The position numbers and the translations under genes are program-made. This document shows, in pieces, positions 53,819 through 63,308 of a stretch of DNA of 64,000 nucleotides (its first letter is position 1; each line of letters starts with the position of its first letter). Location of the stretch: positions 124,001 to 188,000 of the forward strand of contig NZ_JAINUY010000002.1 of the NCBI RefSeq assembly GCF_020026915.1, in the 5' to 3' direction. The notes beneath the pieces are model-generated. The model saw only the letters and a program-made list of their open reading frames with translations. It ran no database searches and was not told the origin of the DNA. Origin of the DNA: Flavobacterium potami. Its GTDB lineage: Bacteria; Bacteroidota; Bacteroidia; Flavobacteriales; Flavobacteriaceae.

Positions 53819-54703
53819 CTATATAGTTTTTGTTGGCTCCGCTTCTCTAAGGTTTTGATTTTCTAAAATCTCTTTTAAGAATGGTTTTGTAGCAGTTTCA
53901 ATATCGCCTTCTGATATATTTAATGCTTCTGGGTCGGAGGACAATTTAAGCCAAGGTTTTGGTCCGTCAAAATCGTAGTTTCCAAAAACTACTACTGGTG
54001 TTCCTTTAACTTTTACATTTTCTTTGTCTTTCAAAATCCATTCATCGGCGAATTTGTACAGATATTTGGCATCTTTTTCTAATAATCTTAGGCAAGAATG
54101 AGAGGCTGGATATCCAGGTAAATCATATTGGTGGAAACCAACTCCTAGCTTATTTTCGATATTAAAATTCCATTTTAATTCCCATTCGTCATTAAAAGTA
54201 CTTGTTGTTTTTTCAGCTTTCCAATTAGTGAAAAACAATCCGGTTGGAGTAGGATCTTTTTTTCTTCCCATGTTTGTTGGACCTGTGCGAACCAACTCAC
54301 CATTCTCGTAAGCGGCAAAAGTCTGAGTAGGATAGGAGAAAAGAATGATTTTTGAAACTTCTTCTAAAGCAGAAACATGCAAAGGAAATGGAAGATAATA
54401 AACCAAATCACCCGTAAAATCTGCTGGAATTACAACAGAATCTAGTTTTTTAAAATTAGTTTTATCAGTTCTGTTTAAGGCGTATACGATATTCATTTTA
54501 CTGCTGTCAGCTTCGTTTAGATTCAGCCATTCTTTTGTATTCGAAATTTGAAAGGAAACTGTTTTGGGTTTCTTGTATTCAATTACTTCTTTTTTCTCCG
54601 TTTTATTTTCTGTCAATGTGATCGTATCGGTTTTTTTACAAGAACCTAATAAAACCAACATTAAAATCACTAATCCGTTTGCTGTGTAATATAACTTTTT
54701 CAT
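53819..54703 (-). CDS. L,D-transpeptidase (YkuD domain) lipoprotein
   Basis: A 294-residue periplasmic lipoprotein; the start at 54703 gives lipobox LLGSC. Its YkuD catalytic domain (about 125-255) carries the active-site Cys in PGYPASHSCLRLL, matching H-x(2)-S-C-x-R, and an upstream GRKKDPTPTGLFF turn. Such enzymes form 3-3 cross-links in peptidoglycan or attach proteins to it. The C-terminal tail (after NYDFDGPKPW) is lineage specific. Transcribed with its own terminator. Target not inferable. Confidence 0.9.
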   Translation of the reverse strand: MKKLYYTANGLVILMLVLLGSCKKTDTITLTENKTEKKEVIEYKKPKTVSFQISNTKEWLNLNEADSSKMNIVYALNRTDKTNFKKLDSVVIPADFTGDLVYYLPFPLHVSALEEVSKIILFSYPTQTFAAYENGELVRTGPTNMGRKKDPTPTGLFFTNWKAEKTTSTFNDEWELKWNFNIENKLGVGFHQYDLPGYPASHSCLRLLEKDAKYLYKFADEWILKDKENVKVKGTPVVVFGNYDFDGPKPWLKLSSDPEALNISEGDIETATKPFLKEILENQNLREAEPTKTI

Positions 54704-54790
54704 AGGTCGTATTTTTATGAAAATAAAGTTAAGATTATGATAGTTCAAAAGGGTTACATAATTTTTTGAATTGGTTTCGGGATTTTCATT

Positions 54791-55729
54791 TTAGTTTGAA
54801 GATAAAAAACTTGAAATATCGCTTGTCCATTTCTTTTTGTTTTTGATTAGATAATTTTCATGACCTGTAGATTTATAGGTGCTTAGTTGTTTTTTGCCTT
54901 TTAAATTTAGGTAAATTTCATCTATTTCTTCTCTGCTAACACTTTTATCTTCTTCTCCATAAAGTAGTAGTACGGGACAAGAGATATTTTTTGCGTATTC
55001 TGACGGATTGTGGCTAAATCCCCAAAAACCATTTTGTAAACCTCCCCAGAAAAGTAATATTGCTGCCATTGGAAATGTTGGCGCATTCATTCTGTTGAAT
55101 CGTGCACAAACCGTTTGATACATTGATCCAAAAGGACATTCAATTATAATTCCTTTTGGATTTATTTTCTGATCGGAAATAGATTTCATTATCGCTACTG
55201 CTCCCATGGATGTACCAAACAAATAAATATTTTTCTCTCCTTTTTTCGATATAAAGTCAAAGCATGTTTTAACCTGGCTGGCTTCTTTAAAACCAATTGT
55301 AGTTTGATTTCCTTCTGAATTTCCGCTTCCCATAAAATCGACCAACATTGTATTGTAGCCTAATTTTATAAATTCATCTGATTTCTTAATCAAAGATGAT
55401 TTTTCACTTCCGTAGCCATGAAATAATATGACTGTACCTTTTGCTTTTGGAGTTTCGATAAACCAGCACTCAATTTTTTTATTGCTTTTTAAACTTATTG
55501 TTTGAAAGCTTTGAGTTGGGAATTTGGTGTTTTTAGGTTTAGGATTATTGACTCCAAAAAGTAATGTTTTTGTCTTTTCTAAGGCAGATAATTTGTTCGG
55601 GCTTTTTGTTTTTTCAGAATTATCAGTTGAAAAATGGGTGAATTTGTAAGCATGAAAAAAAGCTATCATGTTCATACTTATAAATATGAATAATAAGGCT
55701 TTTAAAAATCTACTTTTTTGTAATCTCAT
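54791..55729 (-). CDS. membrane-anchored alpha/beta-hydrolase
   Basis: A 312-residue protein with an N-terminal hydrophobic anchor (about 9-27) and then a serine hydrolase fold: VILFHGYGSEKSS (oxyanion strand), VDFMGSGNSEGNQTTIG, nucleophile elbow FGTSMGAVA (S about 171), acid in LYGEEDKSV and His in TGHENYL. It resembles BAAT/lysophospholipase-like hydrolases (YfhR/Bem46 type). Periplasm-facing if the anchor is uncleaved. Lies 87 bp upstream of the L,D-transpeptidase gene on the same strand. Confidence 0.82.
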   Translation of the reverse strand: MRLQKSRFLKALLFIFISMNMIAFFHAYKFTHFSTDNSEKTKSPNKLSALEKTKTLLFGVNNPKPKNTKFPTQSFQTISLKSNKKIECWFIETPKAKGTVILFHGYGSEKSSLIKKSDEFIKLGYNTMLVDFMGSGNSEGNQTTIGFKEASQVKTCFDFISKKGEKNIYLFGTSMGAVAIMKSISDQKINPKGIIIECPFGSMYQTVCARFNRMNAPTFPMAAILLFWGGLQNGFWGFSHNPSEYAKNISCPVLLLYGEEDKSVSREEIDEIYLNLKGKKQLSTYKSTGHENYLIKNKKKWTSDISSFLSSN

Positions 55730-55797
55730 TTTTCTTAAATTATATCAATCGTATTTTTTGTTATTGTAAAGTTTTCGTATGGCTATGAAATTCTGAC

Positions 55798-57255
55798 TTA
55801 CTTAATTTTATCCTGTAGAAGATTAAATTCTTTGTCAGTATATTTTAGCTCAGTTGCAATTTTTTTTAATTTTTCTTTCTTTATTTTTCCTAATGGAGAG
55901 TAATAAACATATTGCCCAAATCCTCCTGCTTGAAAGATGTCGTCATTGTCTTGTTCTTGACCAAGTAAAGGTTTTACTGTTGTAAGGATTTCTGTTATTC
56001 CCCTCTCTTCATTAAACAGAATCATTTTTTCAGGTAAATTTGGCGGAATTATAGTCATTGGCATTGTTGCAATAGAAGACAGGTATTGTTTCATAAGCGC
56101 CCAAGAATTTTCATCTTTTACTTTTGCCATTATATCTGCTAGATTTGTAATTGTGCAAGTTGAGACATCACTTTGAAAAAGGTTGTTAACTTTCTCAATA
56201 GCTGGTTTTCCAATATTTTTTAATATTTCGGTAGCTTTTTCTTCAACACCATTTCCATGATTGGTATGAAGTTTTAAAATCATCAAACAAACATCGATGG
56301 TATACTGCTGATTGTTTTGGTTTGAAATCTCTTGAAGTTTTTTTAATTTTTTACCAGCTTTATTTTCTCCCGATCCAAAGAATTGCAACAATTCAAGATT
56401 TTCTTTGCTGTATTGAAGGTCAGAATCTGTTGGCATATTTTGGTAAAAAATACTTTTGTTGCCTAATTCTGTCGTTTTTGCTTTGTCGTTTTTTAATTCA
56501 TAAATTTCTGTAAGCTTATCGTAAAGTATTGGTTCTTTTGGGTTTTCTGCCAGCAGTTTATTTAATTCTGTTTCAGCATTATTAAGATCTTTTAAAGAAA
56601 TGTAATTATCTGCTATATTAAATGATGCTATATTTTTAAACTTTTCATCATCTAATAGGGTTTTGAATGTTTCAGTAGATTTTTGGTAATCCTTTAAAAG
56701 TTGCTGAATTTTAGCTGTATAGTAAATTTCTTCAGTTCTATTATATGTCTTAACTAAATATTCTAAATCAACAAGGGCCGATCTTAAGTTTTCATCTTTA
56801 AATTGATCTTCATTATATTGAAGTGAATCTGCTTTAAAGACGGAATTTCCATCTATGTTTTTCTGACTTGTACCCAATTCAGCCATTTCCAGACTCATGT
56901 CCGATTTTCTTTTTATAAGCTCAGGAACACTGCCAAATTTCTGAATACCTTTTTCTATAATATCAATTCCTTCTAACCATTTTCCGTTTCGAAATAATGA
57001 GTAACCATAGATTTCAAATATACCAAAACAATCATTTTTGTTTTCATAAAGCTTTTGAGAAATTGAAACAGCAGATGCACTTTTATTTTCCTCAATTTTG
57101 ACTAAAATATTTTGCAGTTCTTTATTAGTATTGTCATCACATTCAGCGAAATGATCAGATTTTAGTTTTTCATATTCAAAAGTATTTCTTTGAAATTTTT
57201 GTGAAAAAAGAAGTATTGGAAAACTTAAAAATAGAGGTAAAAGTTTCAATTTCAT
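55798..57255 (-). CDS. exported TPR-repeat protein
   Basis: A 485-residue exported protein with a signal peptide ending near ILLFSQ. Residues about 45-300 contain degenerate tetratricopeptide helices, such as GIFEIYGYSLFRNGKWLEGI, EIYYTAKIQQLLKDYQKSTE, ASFNIADNYISLKDLNNAET and EPILYDKLTEIYELKNDKAK. A C-terminal alpha region follows without known motifs (GGFGQYVYYSPLGK). Function unrecognised, probably a scaffold. Same-strand neighbours lie 68 bp and 94 bp away. Confidence 0.78.
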   Translation of the reverse strand: MKLKLLPLFLSFPILLFSQKFQRNTFEYEKLKSDHFAECDDNTNKELQNILVKIEENKSASAVSISQKLYENKNDCFGIFEIYGYSLFRNGKWLEGIDIIEKGIQKFGSVPELIKRKSDMSLEMAELGTSQKNIDGNSVFKADSLQYNEDQFKDENLRSALVDLEYLVKTYNRTEEIYYTAKIQQLLKDYQKSTETFKTLLDDEKFKNIASFNIADNYISLKDLNNAETELNKLLAENPKEPILYDKLTEIYELKNDKAKTTELGNKSIFYQNMPTDSDLQYSKENLELLQFFGSGENKAGKKLKKLQEISNQNNQQYTIDVCLMILKLHTNHGNGVEEKATEILKNIGKPAIEKVNNLFQSDVSTCTITNLADIMAKVKDENSWALMKQYLSSIATMPMTIIPPNLPEKMILFNEERGITEILTTVKPLLGQEQDNDDIFQAGGFGQYVYYSPLGKIKKEKLKKIATELKYTDKEFNLLQDKIK

Positions 57256-57349
57256 TTATAGTTATTTTTTGTTTGATTAATAAACCGAAATCGAAAATGC
57301 TTTTAAACAAGAACCAATTTCGGTTTAAAAATAATAAAAAATACCTTAC

Positions 57350-57931
57350 TTAAATCAATCCTTTTATTTTCGCATGCTGCAATAACATGATAGTTTTAGC
57401 ATCGGTAATTTCTCTAGATTCGATCATAGCATAAGCTTGATCAAAAGTAAATTCTAAAACTTCTATATTTTCTTGTTCAGCGTCCAATCCGCCGCCTTCG
57501 CTAACTTTCATGCTTTCGTCATACTCGCCAACAAATAGATATAAAATCTCTGTAACGGCACCAGGAGACATATAAGTTTCAAAAACTTTTTGAACTTTAG
57601 AAATACGATAACCTGTTTCTTCTTCTGTTTCACGAATAATGGCGTTTTCAGGATTGTCCTGATCCAAAAGTCCAGCGCAAACTTCGATCATCATTCCGTC
57701 TTTGTTTCCGTTAAGAAAAGTGGGCAAACGAAACTGACGCGTTAAAATCACCGTTTTTTTGGTTGAATTGTATAATAAGATTCCAGCGCCATTACCACGA
57801 TCGTAAACTTCACGATTGTGAGTTTCAATTTCGCCGTTTTCTTTTTTGTAATCAAAAGTAACTCGGTTTAAGATATACCAATTGTCTGATAATAATTTAG
57901 TTTCTTTAATTTGAACTTCTGGATTTTTCAT
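57350..57931 (-). CDS. Nudix hydrolase, GDP-mannose pyrophosphatase / ADP-sugar type
   Basis: A 193-residue Nudix hydrolase of the NudK/ADP-ribose pyrophosphatase group. The Nudix box is AGLLDQDNPENAIIRETEEE followed by TGYRI (the G-x5-E-x7-R-E-x2-E-E-x-G-x pattern, about 96-120). VLTRQFRLPTFLNG and YMSPGAVTEILYLFVGEYDE flank it. The length and the SPG-T-E segment fit NudK. Its gene is last in the spoT-fur-purA-nudK direction, after a purA terminator. Confidence 0.88.
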   Translation of the reverse strand: MKNPEVQIKETKLLSDNWYILNRVTFDYKKENGEIETHNREVYDRGNGAGILLYNSTKKTVILTRQFRLPTFLNGNKDGMMIEVCAGLLDQDNPENAIIRETEEETGYRISKVQKVFETYMSPGAVTEILYLFVGEYDESMKVSEGGGLDAEQENIEVLEFTFDQAYAMIESREITDAKTIMLLQHAKIKGLI

Positions 57932-57949
57932 AAATGAAATAAATTGTAT

Positions 57950-57982
57950 AAAAAAAAACGCTCTGATTATCAGAGCGTTTAA
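57950..57982 (-). terminator. terminator of purA
   Basis: AACGCTCTGAT and ATCAGAGCGTT form an 11-bp near-perfect palindrome (57957-57979) with a T-run on the minus strand, 6 bp past the stop. Confidence 0.88.
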
Positions 57983-57987
57983 ATATA

Positions 57988-59259
57988 TTATTTTGTGATT
58001 GTTTGTTTTCTATCCGGTCCAACCGATACAATTTTGATTGGCACTTCGATTTCTTTTTCAATAAACTCAATATATTCTTTTAGCTCGATTGGCAACTGAT
58101 CGTAAGTTGTTAATCCAGTTAAATCTTGTTTCCATCCTTTAAATTCTTTGTAAACAGGAGTAACATTTTCTGGTTCAATGTTGTAAGGGAAGTGAGAAAT
58201 GTTTTGTCCTTTGTAGTTGTACTCAGTACAAACTTTTAAAGTTTCAAAACCAGAAAGTACATCACCTTTCATCATCATTAACTGTGTAACTCCATTTACT
58301 TGAACAGCATATTTTAAAGCTACTAAGTCTAACCATCCGCAACGTCTTTGTCTTCCAGTTACAGAACCAAATTCGTTACCAACTTTTGCCATTGTAGCAC
58401 CAACCTCGTCAAAAAGTTCCGTTGGGAAAGGTCCGCTACCTACACGCGTAACGTAAGCTTTGAAAATTCCGTAAACTTCTTTGATTTTGTTAGGCGCAAT
58501 TCCTAAACCAGTACAAGCTCCAGCAGCAGTAGTGTTAGATGAAGTTACGAAAGGATAAGTTCCAAAGTCAACATCTAATAAAGATCCTTGAGCACCTTCG
58601 CAAAGAATAGATTTACCCGCTTTTTGAGCTTGGTGCATGTATTCTTCACTGTCAATGAAATCTAATTTCTTTAATTCTTCAATAGCTTCAAAGAATTCTT
58701 TTTCTAATTCAGCTAAATTATATTGAATAGCAACATCATAAAAAGCAATCATTGCCTCGTGTTTGTCTGCTAAAGCTCTGTAACGTTCTTTGAAATCTTC
58801 TAATTCGATATCTCCAACACGTAAACCATTTCTACCTGTTTTGTCCATGTAAGTTGGTCCAATTCCTTTAAGAGTCGAACCAATTTTAGCTTTACCTTTT
58901 GAAGCCTCAGAAGCAGCGTCAAGCAAACGGTGTGTTGGTAAAATTAAGTGTGCTTTTCTAGAAATGATCAATTTACTTTTGATATCAAGGTTGAATTTTT
59001 CTAAACCTTCGATTTCTTTTTGGAAAACTACAGGATCAATTACAACACCATTTCCGATGATGTTTACTGAATTTGGATGAAAAATTCCAGAAGGAATAGT
59101 TCTTAGTACATGTTTGATTCCGTCAAATTCTAATGTATGTCCTGCATTTGGTCCTCCTTGGAAACGTGCAATAATATCATAATTTGAGGTAAGTACGTCA
59201 ACAATTTTTCCTTTACCTTCATCTCCCCATTGTAATCCTAGTAATAAATCTACGGTCAT
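57988..59259 (-). CDS. purA: adenylosuccinate synthetase
   Basis: Makes adenylosuccinate from IMP, aspartate and GTP, first step from IMP to AMP. At 423 residues: LLGLQWGDEGKGKIVD (GTP P-loop), RFQGGPNAGHTLEF, HLILPTHRLLD, STLKGIGPTYMDKTGRNGLR, ILCEGAQGSLLDVDFGTYPF, AYVTRVGSGPFPTELFD and VTGRQRRCGWLD. Stop and fur gene are 94 bp apart, same strand. Confidence 0.98.
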   Translation of the reverse strand: MTVDLLLGLQWGDEGKGKIVDVLTSNYDIIARFQGGPNAGHTLEFDGIKHVLRTIPSGIFHPNSVNIIGNGVVIDPVVFQKEIEGLEKFNLDIKSKLIISRKAHLILPTHRLLDAASEASKGKAKIGSTLKGIGPTYMDKTGRNGLRVGDIELEDFKERYRALADKHEAMIAFYDVAIQYNLAELEKEFFEAIEELKKLDFIDSEEYMHQAQKAGKSILCEGAQGSLLDVDFGTYPFVTSSNTTAAGACTGLGIAPNKIKEVYGIFKAYVTRVGSGPFPTELFDEVGATMAKVGNEFGSVTGRQRRCGWLDLVALKYAVQVNGVTQLMMMKGDVLSGFETLKVCTEYNYKGQNISHFPYNIEPENVTPVYKEFKGWKQDLTGLTTYDQLPIELKEYIEFIEKEIEVPIKIVSVGPDRKQTITK

Positions 59260-59353
59260 TCTGTTTTAATTTGCGTTGGGACAATCTCCGTCATCCCACT
59301 GATTAATGTAGTTAATTTTTCTTTTTTTATTTTTTGAATAAATCCTTTGCGGA

Positions 59354-59812
59354 CTATTGTTTTTGCTTTTTGTTTCCGTAGAAATATAGCGAGTGATTTG
59401 TAATCTCGATATCAAATATTTCTTCGATTGTTTTTTTGATGGTTTGAATTCTTGGATCGCAAAATTCAATTACCTCACCAGAATCAGTCATGATAATGTG
59501 ATCGTGCTGTTTATCGAAATATGATTTTTCGTAATAAGCCTGATTTTGCCCAAATTGATGTTTCCTAACCAAAGCGCAGTCCAACAATAACTCGATCGTG
59601 TTGTATAGCGTAGCTCTACTTACACGATAGTTTTTGTTTTTCATTTTGATATAAAGGTTTTCTATGTCAAAATGTTCCTCGCTATCGTAAATTTCCTGAA
59701 GTATAGCATAACGCTCAGGAGTTTTGCGATGCCCTTTTTGCTCAAGATACATTGTAAAAACGTTTTTTACAATTTCTTGATTCTTAGTGTTGTCAGTTGA
59801 AATGAGTGTCAT
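59354..59812 (-). CDS. fur: Fur-family metal-dependent regulator
   Basis: A 152-residue Fur protein; the start at MTLISTDN (59812) is chosen because a promoter ends just upstream. The DNA-binding wing is [17 protein letters not shown] and [20 protein letters not shown]. The regulatory metal region reads [20 protein letters not shown], where the usual C-x-x-C of the structural zinc site (as in E. coli Fur) is replaced by Met and Ser, so the zinc site is lost or rebuilt. Iron (Fur) against peroxide (PerR) sensing is not settled by sequence. Likely iron regulator. Confidence 0.9.
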   Translation of the reverse strand: MTLISTDNTKNQEIVKNVFTMYLEQKGHRKTPERYAILQEIYDSEEHFDIENLYIKMKNKNYRVSRATLYNTIELLLDCALVRKHQFGQNQAYYEKSYFDKQHDHIIMTDSGEVIEFCDPRIQTIKKTIEEIFDIEITNHSLYFYGNKKQKQ

Positions 59813-59818
59813 ATCCGG

Positions 59819-59845
59819 CAAAGATAAATTTTTATTTTTAATCAA
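59819..59845 (-). promoter_or_regulatory. fur promoter, near-leaderless
   Basis: Minus strand: TTG at 59845-59843, 16 bases, TATCTTTG at 59826-59819. The -7 box ends seven bases before the ATG, so a start about seven bases on would give a leaderless mRNA. Confidence 0.6.
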
Positions 59846-59900
59846 TAAAAGTTTCGGGTTTAAAGTTTAGTTATAAATCCCTTATAGATAGGTTAAAAAG

Positions 59901-62120
59901 TTAGGTTCTGTACTCTCGTGTAACTTTATCAACTCCGTCAATTTTCTTAATTGCATTGATCATTTTCTTCAAAATCGTATTGTTTTTCACAATTACTGCA
60001 ATCTGACCGTGAAAAATCCCAGCATCTGTACTCAATGAAATACTTTGGATATTTACGCTCATATTGTTCGAAATTACTCTTGTCAATTGGTTGGTAAGTC
60101 CTAAAACATCCATTCCGGTAATATTGATAATCGCTTTGAATTCTTCTTGAGAAGAGTCAATCCACTTCGCGCTCATGATTCTGTACGCATAGTTAGATTG
60201 CATTCCGATTGCGTTTGGACAATCTTTTTTGTGGACTTTAATTCCTTCATTAATCGTCACAAAACCAAAAACATCGTCACCAGGAATAGGGTTGCAGCAT
60301 TGCGAAAGTTTATAATCCAGCTTGTCATGTTCGGTGCCAAAAACCAGCATGTCATAATTACTGCTGATAACTGGTTTGTGAATGTCTTCGTCGGCAGTAT
60401 CTTTATTTCGCTTGATTTTATTTTTAAAGAAATTGATGAATGAATTTCCTTTTTGAGCCGCGTAGTCTTTTAACTGCTGATTTTCGATCGCGCCAATTCC
60501 GACTCTATAAAATAAATCTAAGCTTGTTTTTAATTTAAAGAAATTGACTAATTCGTTTGTAACTTGCTCATTGAAAGTAATTTTTAAATGTTTCAGTTTT
60601 CGAATAAGCAATTCTTTTCCTTCTTCTGCAATTTTTTTAGTGTTTTCGTTTAGAACGTTTTTTATCTTGTTTTTTGCTCTAGAAGTCGTTACATATTCCA
60701 GCCAGTTCACAGTTGGCTTTTGATTAGCAGAAGTAATTACTTCGACCTGATCACCACTTTTTAATTCGTAATTTAATGGAACTAAACGGCCATTTACACG
60801 AGTTCCACGTGTTTTGATTCCGATTTCGGAGTGGATGCTAAAAGCGAAATCCAAAGAAGTGGCACCTTTCGGTAACGATTTGATTTCTCCTTTTGGCGTA
60901 AATATGAAGATTTCTTTAGAATATAAATTCATTTTAAAATCTTCCACAAAATCAACAGCGTTGGTTTCAGGGTTTTCTAATGCTTCACGAAGTAAATTCA
61001 ACCAAACATCCAGACCGCTTTCTTCGCTTGCACCATTTTTATATTTATAATGTGCTGCGTATCCTTTTTCTGCGATTTCATCCATACGTTCACTTCGAAC
61101 CTGAACTTCGACCCAACGACCTTTTGGTCCCATTACAGTAATGTGAAGGGCTTCATAACCAGTTGATTTTGGTGATGAAATCCAATCACGCAAACGACTT
61201 GGACTTGGTCTGTAGTGATCTGTAACGATAGAATATATTTTCCAGGCTATGAATTTTTCCTGATTCGGATCTGATTTGTAAACAATTCTGAGAGCAAATT
61301 TGTCGTACACTTCATCAAAACTTACATTTTGTGCACGCATTTTTCTGCGAATAGAATAAATAGATTTTGGACGGCCTTTTATGATGTAATCAACGCCTTC
61401 GTTGTCTAAAGATTTTTTCAAAACATCTGAAATGTCTTTGATGTAGGCGTCTTGTTCTTCTTTCGTTTCACGAATTCTACTTACAATATCATTATAAACC
61501 GCCGGTTCAGTGTATTTTAAACCTAAATCTTCCAGTTTGGTTTTAATGTTGTAAAGTCCTAATCGATGGGCTAAAGGGGCATAAATATATAGCGTTTCAG
61601 ACGCAATTTTGGTTTGTTTATACTCCGCCATCGAATCCATTGTTTGCATGTTATGAAGACGGTCAGCTAATTTTATTAAGATCACGCGAACATCATCATT
61701 CAAAGTCAGAATCATTTTTCTGAAATTCTCAGCCTGCATGGAAGCATTCAAATCTTTTTGAACTAATGAAATTTTAGTAAGACCTTCAACCAATTGCGCT
61801 ACTTTCGGATTGAATAAACGTTCAATATCTTCAACCGTAATAGGAGTATCTTCGACAACATCATGTAATAGGGCCGCAGCAATAGAAGTCGCGCCCAAAC
61901 CAATTTCTGAGGCAACTATTTTTGCAACTGCAATAGGATGAAAGATATACGCTTCTCCAGATTTTCTTCTCTGTTCTTTGTGTGCATCAACAGCAACATC
62001 AAACGCTTTTCGAATTAATTTTTTGTCAGCTGTGTCTAAAGTTTGGTAACTTATTCGTAGTAATTCTTTGTATTCCTGCGCAATAGCTTTGTTTTCTTTT
62101 TCAATATCTATTTCTGTCAT
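59901..62120 (-). CDS. spoT: bifunctional (p)ppGpp synthetase/hydrolase, RelA/SpoT family
   Basis: Controls the stringent response. At 739 residues (start MTEIDIEKENKAIAQEYKE). Domains in order: HD hydrolase with HDVVEDT (H86 D87) and HPIAVAKIVA; synthetase with GRPKSIYSIRRKM and YEALHITVMGPKGRWVEVQVR; TGS (about 395-455) with FTPKGEIKSLPKGATSLDFA; a helical and zinc-finger-like segment (SQCCNPIPGDDVFGF); and a C-terminal ACT domain. Both catalytic sites look intact, so the enzyme is bifunctional. It precedes fur and purA on the same strand, an arrangement common in flavobacteria. Confidence 0.95.
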   Translation of the reverse strand: MTEIDIEKENKAIAQEYKELLRISYQTLDTADKKLIRKAFDVAVDAHKEQRRKSGEAYIFHPIAVAKIVASEIGLGATSIAAALLHDVVEDTPITVEDIERLFNPKVAQLVEGLTKISLVQKDLNASMQAENFRKMILTLNDDVRVILIKLADRLHNMQTMDSMAEYKQTKIASETLYIYAPLAHRLGLYNIKTKLEDLGLKYTEPAVYNDIVSRIRETKEEQDAYIKDISDVLKKSLDNEGVDYIIKGRPKSIYSIRRKMRAQNVSFDEVYDKFALRIVYKSDPNQEKFIAWKIYSIVTDHYRPSPSRLRDWISSPKSTGYEALHITVMGPKGRWVEVQVRSERMDEIAEKGYAAHYKYKNGASEESGLDVWLNLLREALENPETNAVDFVEDFKMNLYSKEIFIFTPKGEIKSLPKGATSLDFAFSIHSEIGIKTRGTRVNGRLVPLNYELKSGDQVEVITSANQKPTVNWLEYVTTSRAKNKIKNVLNENTKKIAEEGKELLIRKLKHLKITFNEQVTNELVNFFKLKTSLDLFYRVGIGAIENQQLKDYAAQKGNSFINFFKNKIKRNKDTADEDIHKPVISSNYDMLVFGTEHDKLDYKLSQCCNPIPGDDVFGFVTINEGIKVHKKDCPNAIGMQSNYAYRIMSAKWIDSSQEEFKAIINITGMDVLGLTNQLTRVISNNMSVNIQSISLSTDAGIFHGQIAVIVKNNTILKKMINAIKKIDGVDKVTREYRT

Positions 62121-62184
62121 AACGGCATAGTTCAAGTACTAAAAATAAGAATTAGTTTGAACATACGCAAGGGGGGAGGATTGT

Positions 62185-62422
62185 TGATTTTAGATTTTAG
62201 ATTTTAGATTTTTTCCTGTAAGAATGGGACTTCGACTTCGCTCAGTCTGACAACAAAAAAATGAAAATAATCAAATTTTATTGCTTCGCCTGTTTGCTAT
62301 CGCTCGAGCCCAAATTCAAGAAAGAGCGAAGCGATTTTTAAAATCTAAAATCTAAAATCTAAAATCTAAAATCTAAAATCTAAAATCTAAAATCTAAAAT
62401 CTAAAATCTAAAATCTAAAATC
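62185..62422. repeat. AGATTTT/AAAATCT heptamer array with nested inverted repeats
   Basis: The 300-bp gap 62121-62420 holds only this. Left: about four AGATTTT units (62185-62211). Right: 11 perfect AAAATCT units (62340-62416) plus a partial one, which overlaps the end of the TrmH-like gene. Between lie CTTCGACTTCGCTCAGTCTG (a word related to 34409-34428) and nested TTGCTTCGC/GCGAAGCG arms. Copy number differs between arms, indicating expansion of one side. Confidence 0.92.
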
Positions 62423-63209
62423 AAAAACCTCTTTGTCTCTTAGCTTCAAAAATTAAAATTGCTGCGGCAACCGAAACATTCATACTGTCGATTTCGCCTT
62501 GCATTGGAATAATAATGTTTTGAGTGGCTTCATCACGCCATTGCTGTGTTAATCCAGTTGCTTCAGTTCCAACAACTAATGCGGTTGGAGTAATGAAGTT
62601 TTGTGTATGATATGAAGTTGAATTTTGTAAAGTAGCACTGTAGAAATTGATGTTTTTTTCTTTTAAAAATGCAATAATTTCTTCGGATGTTCCGGTTGCA
62701 ATTTGATTCGTGAAAAGACAACCAACACTAGAGCGTACGATGTTTGGGTTGTATAAATCGCTTTTTGGATTGGCGATTAAAACGGCATCTAAATTGGCTG
62801 CATCGGCAGTTCGTAAAACCGCACCAATGTTTCCTGGTTTTTCAAGCGATTCAACAACCAGAATTAATGGATTATCAGATAGTTTTAAATCAGATAATTT
62901 TAATGATTTGCTTTTTGCAACCGCCAAAATTCCTTCTGTGGTATCTCGGTAAGCTAGTTTTTGGTAAACTTCCTTGTTGATTTCTATAATTTGAAAAGGG
63001 TTTTGAATCATCTTGTTGATTTCTGATTCAGAAACTAATTCAGGTAAAAATAAAACCGTTTCGATTTCGTAACCGCCTTTAATTGCTAACGAAATTTCAC
63101 GTAAGCCTTCAATCAAAAAAGTTCTAGTTTGTTTTCTGGCTTTAGATTTTTCCTGAAGTAAAACCAAAGATTTTATAAACGGATTTTGAATTGAAGTGAT
63201 TTGTTTCAT
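62421..63209 (-). CDS. TrmH/SpoU-family 2'-O-methyltransferase
   Basis: An RNA 2'-O-ribose methyltransferase of 262 residues. The N-terminal substrate-binding domain (about 1-90) shows ITSIQNPFIKSLVLLQEKSKAR and FLIEGLREISLA. The C-terminal SPOUT domain has VVESLEKPGNIGAVLRTADA (motif 1), NPNIVRSSVGCLF, VVGTEATGLTQQW (motif 2) and IIPMQGEIDSMNVSVAAAIL (motif 3, knot). All motifs are intact. It modifies rRNA or tRNA (RlmB/TrmH-type); which nucleotide is not shown by sequence. Confidence 0.92.
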   Translation of the reverse strand: MKQITSIQNPFIKSLVLLQEKSKARKQTRTFLIEGLREISLAIKGGYEIETVLFLPELVSESEINKMIQNPFQIIEINKEVYQKLAYRDTTEGILAVAKSKSLKLSDLKLSDNPLILVVESLEKPGNIGAVLRTADAANLDAVLIANPKSDLYNPNIVRSSVGCLFTNQIATGTSEEIIAFLKEKNINFYSATLQNSTSYHTQNFITPTALVVGTEATGLTQQWRDEATQNIIIPMQGEIDSMNVSVAAAILIFEAKRQRGF

Positions 63210-63216
63210 TTTTTAA

Positions 63217-63300
63217 AAGGCTCAAAGTTGCGAAGTTGCAAAGGTACAGAGATTTTTTTTAAAGTAACAAAGAGACAAAGCTTCAAAGGTACAAAGTCTT
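63217..63300. repeat. CAAAG-word tandem repeat
   Basis: Words of the type CAAAGTTGCGAAGTTGCAAA and GTAACAAAGAGACAAAGC recur in tandem with near identity. It resembles 53590-53664 (CAAAGTCGCAAAG). It fills the start of the 189-bp gap before the DUF2167 gene. Confidence 0.7.
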
Positions 63301-63308
63301 TTTATTTT

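Noticed and set aside
59266..59469. 67-codon minus-strand frame overlapping the end of fur
   Set aside because: Out-of-frame shadow of fur plus Lys/Asn-rich intergenic DNA.
62340..62416. CRISPR array
   Set aside because: Units are 7-bp contiguous heptamers without spacers and no cas genes are present.
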